A stretch of 7,662 bases of DNA, from positions 1 to 7,662 of the forward strand of contig JAKOSQ010000009.1 of the NCBI GenBank assembly GCA_029777215.1, read 5' to 3'. Below are positions 6,601 to 7,662 of the stretch, in pieces. The notes beneath the pieces are model-generated. The model ran no database searches. It worked only from the letters and a program-made list of their open reading frames with translations, and had not been told where the DNA came from. This DNA comes from Bacillota bacterium. GTDB lineage: Bacteria; Bacillota; Clostridia; Oscillospirales; Oscillospiraceae. Position numbers and translations under genes: made by a program. Each line of letters starts with the position of its first letter. The stretch's first letter is position 1.

Positions 6601-7662
6601 TCTCGGACGGGGCGTCGAAGACGTCGCGGTCCGTAATGCCGGTGAGCTCGGTGATGTCGGGCGGAATGTGACGCTCCGGGTTCACGAAGGTCTGGAAGCG
6701 CGCTAAAACCTCGCTGCCCTTCATGATGACCGCGCCGATCTCGGTCATGCGGTCGTCATTCGCGGAAAGGCCGGTCGTCTCGGTGTCGAAGGCGCAGAAT
6801 TCCTGATCGAGGGGACCGTTCGGCTCGCCGTAGAAAACGAGCTTGTCGTCGACGTCGTTGAGGTAGTAGCCCTCGACGCCGTAGACGATCTTGATGCCGG
6901 CCTTCTCGCCCGCGTGCCACATCTCCGGGAACGCCTGCGCGACGCCGTGATCGGTGATCGCGATGGCCCGGTGGCCCCACTTCGCCGCGCGCTTGACCGC
7001 GTCCGTCGGGTCCGTGAGGGCGTCGAGCGTCGAATAGCGGGTGTGGAGGTGGAGCTCGACGCGCTTTTCCCCCTCCGGGGCCTTGTCCTTGCGCGTCGGC
7101 TTTTGCGCGAGCTGGACGCTTTTCGGCTCGATGACGATGTCCTCGTCGTAACGGTTGTAGGCGCAGACGCCGTAGACCGTGAGGTACATGCCCTTTTTGA
7201 TGCGCGAAAGGGCCTCCTTGTCCTCCGGCTTTTTGAAGTAGCCGGTCACGCGGATGGAACCGGTGTAGTCGGTCATTTCGATGCAGAGGACCCACGCGCC
7301 GGTCTTCTGGATGTCGCGGTTTTCGACCATGTAGACCTCGCCGCGCACGACGACGGGGCCGGACTCGGCGGAGAGCTCGCTCATTTTGACGATCTCGCCG
7401 CGGATGCCCTTGCCGTACAGCAGGTCGCCGGGAACGAGCTCCGCCTGCGGGACAGGCGCGCCGGCGGGGCCGGCGGCGTCCTTCTTTTTCGGCTTCGCGG
7501 CGGGCGCGGGACGTTCGCTCTTGTCGCTTATCACGACGCTCGCGAGCCCGTATTCGGCGCAGATGCGGCCCTCGATCGTGTGGCGCTCGGCGGCGATGGT
7601 CGGACGGCGGAACTCGACGTCGATGGACATGGTCAGTTTTTCTTTATTGACGGTCGCGAACA
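3674..7662 (-). CDS. polC: DNA polymerase III alpha subunit, PolC type (5' end beyond the window)
   Basis: This is the Gram-positive replicative polymerase (EC 2.7.7.7), with built-in proofreading. Numbering from the ATG at 7628-7630: end of domain I and an Ala/Pro/Lys linker (37-65), OB fold (about 92-176), PHP domain starting at VELHLHT (His194, His196) and TDHG (His228), an inserted DnaQ-like exonuclease (about 278-440: DTE at 282-284, Asn363/Asp367, His420/Asp425), PHP remainder to ATGDVHF (591-597), and zinc ligands Cys784, Cys787, Cys809 and Cys812. The palm has PDIDLNFSGE (Asp838, Asp840) and KLDELGHDDP (Asp963), with KRTTGQHPGG at 909-918. The C-terminus is QMSLF, the beta-clamp binding motif. 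The frame stays open upstream of that ATG to the window edge, the ATG lacks a ribosome binding site, and about 130 further residues are expected by comparison with B. subtilis PolC (about 1437), so 7630 is not the true start. No frameshift is seen. It converges on the operon at 1460-3642. Confidence 0.97.
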   Translation of the reverse strand, partial: FATVNKEKLTMSIDVEFRRPTIAAERHTIEGRICAEYGLASVVISDKSERPAPAAKPKKKDAAGPAGAPVPQAELVPGDLLYGKGIRGEIVKMSELSAESGPVVVRGEVYMVENRDIQKTGAWVLCIEMTDYTGSIRVTGYFKKPEDKEALSRIKKGMYLTVYGVCAYNRYDEDIVIEPKSVQLAQKPTRKDKAPEGEKRVELHLHTRYSTLDALTDPTDAVKRAAKWGHRAIAITDHGVAQAFPEMWHAGEKAGIKIVYGVEGYYLNDVDDKLVFYGEPNGPLDQEFCAFDTETTGLSANDDRMTEIGAVIMKGSEVLARFQTFVNPERHIPPDITELTGITDRDVFDAPSESEAMQKFLEFAGDRPLVAHNAEFDIGFLHATACRCGIDFDPVFFDTLTLSQALLPDMKRFKLDLVTDRLGLPTFNHHRADDDALACGRIMAKLLDMLRERGITQQSEIEAYTRAERNAHPRPQRLKHIIFLVRNKVGLKNLYEIVSKSHLEHFKKNPIVPKSLLLQYREGIIVGSACEAGEIFDAVARKKSDEELERLCGLYDYLEIQPICNNAFMLENGSAKNDEDLRDFNRRIVALGEKFGKPVVATGDVHFLDPEQEVYRRILLAGRGFQDADRPMPLYFKTTDEMLDEFAYLGEDKCREVVVTNPNAIADECENIVLLPKDLYPPKIENSAEDLKNLVYDKMHELYGENPDPRITKRIEEEFYGDNPPDENGNIDPEKKSGILGRGYDVIYMSAQKLVKDSNDHGYLVGSRGSVGSSLVAYMSGITEVNALPPHYLCPKCKHCEFEEGTEYGCGADMPDKDCPDCGTKMKKEGFNIPFETFLGFGGDKVPDIDLNFSGEYQGRAHQYTRELFGRDHVFKAGTIGTLAEKTAYGYVKNYLNEREIKVTKAEENRLAQGCVGVKRTTGQHPGGLVVIPQDMDVTDFCPVQHPADDPDSDIITTHFEYHSMEANLLKLDELGHDDPTMIRMLEDATGVDARQIPLDDHDTMSIFKSPKVLGLPDDDPVIGKTGTIGIPEFGTNFTRQMLVDTQPDKFATLVRLSGFSHGTDVWNGNIHDLVVNKVADVNDCVGCRDDIMLYLMDRGIEPKRAFKFMEAVRKNFIRKGKPWPEGIVEEMQGHGVPEWYIESCRKIQYLFPKAHAVAYVTMAFRIAYFKVHYPLAYYSCYFYRRSQKDAFDAALMTRGIEPVRRKIREINEDPKPSAKDSDTLTTLEAVYEFYMRGFSFAKMDIYKSHAIKFEIEGKTLIPPFVAIAGLGETAANDLMAARESKDHFISIEELSAACPKVSTAHLQQLKELGALGDMPETSQMSLF

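Noticed and set aside
7628..7630. ATG as the real start of polC
   Set aside because: The frame is open to the window edge, there is no ribosome binding site, and the N-terminal domain I of PolC would be missing most of its length.
1..7662. CRISPR arrays, tRNA or rRNA genes, defence or toxin-antitoxin modules
   Set aside because: No regularly spaced repeats, no tRNA-like cloverleaf and no such protein motifs were seen on either strand.

Overview
This window looks like a piece of a GC-rich Bacillota genome, most likely class Clostridia. That is inferred from a PolC-type (Gram-positive) DNA polymerase III, a SpoIVCA-like serine recombinase, strong GGAGG ribosome binding sites and a consensus sigma-A promoter. 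Gene density, convergent and overlapping genes and short spacers are ordinary bacterial. I see no rRNA, tRNA, CRISPR array or phage structural gene.

Left part (1-1211) is accessory DNA. Positions 1 to about 200 are visibly poorer in G+C than the rest and may be the end of an insertion sequence or other mobile fragment that continues outside the window. It abuts a serine recombinase gene on the minus strand that keeps its catalytic domain but stops after 250 residues, in the middle of the recombinase domain, so it is probably a truncated gene. The junction carries a 22-bp imperfect palindrome. Upstream of the recombinase, on the same strand, is a 70-codon gene with its own good ribosome binding site. 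I do not recognise it. A strong hairpin lies between the two.

Middle part (1212-3642) is a two-gene plus-strand operon for amino-acid breakdown. A near-perfect promoter (TTGATA, 17-bp spacer, TATAAT) and a leader of about 105 nt with two GC hairpins precede a cytosolic L-asparaginase. Its stop codon overlaps the start codon of a MalY/PatB-type PLP-dependent C-S lyase (ATGA overlap). Both enzymes release ammonia: one gives aspartate from asparagine, the other would cleave cystathionine or related thioethers.

Right part (3641-7662) is polC on the minus strand, convergent with the operon and sharing a perfect bidirectional terminator with it. The gene runs off the right edge. What remains has the OB fold, the PHP domain with inserted 3'-5' exonuclease, the zinc-binding segment, the catalytic palm and a C-terminal clamp-binding QMSLF.

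I find no convincing new multi-gene system here. The points most worth a second look are the recombinase truncation junction, the unknown small gene paired with the recombinase, and the structured leader of the asparaginase operon.
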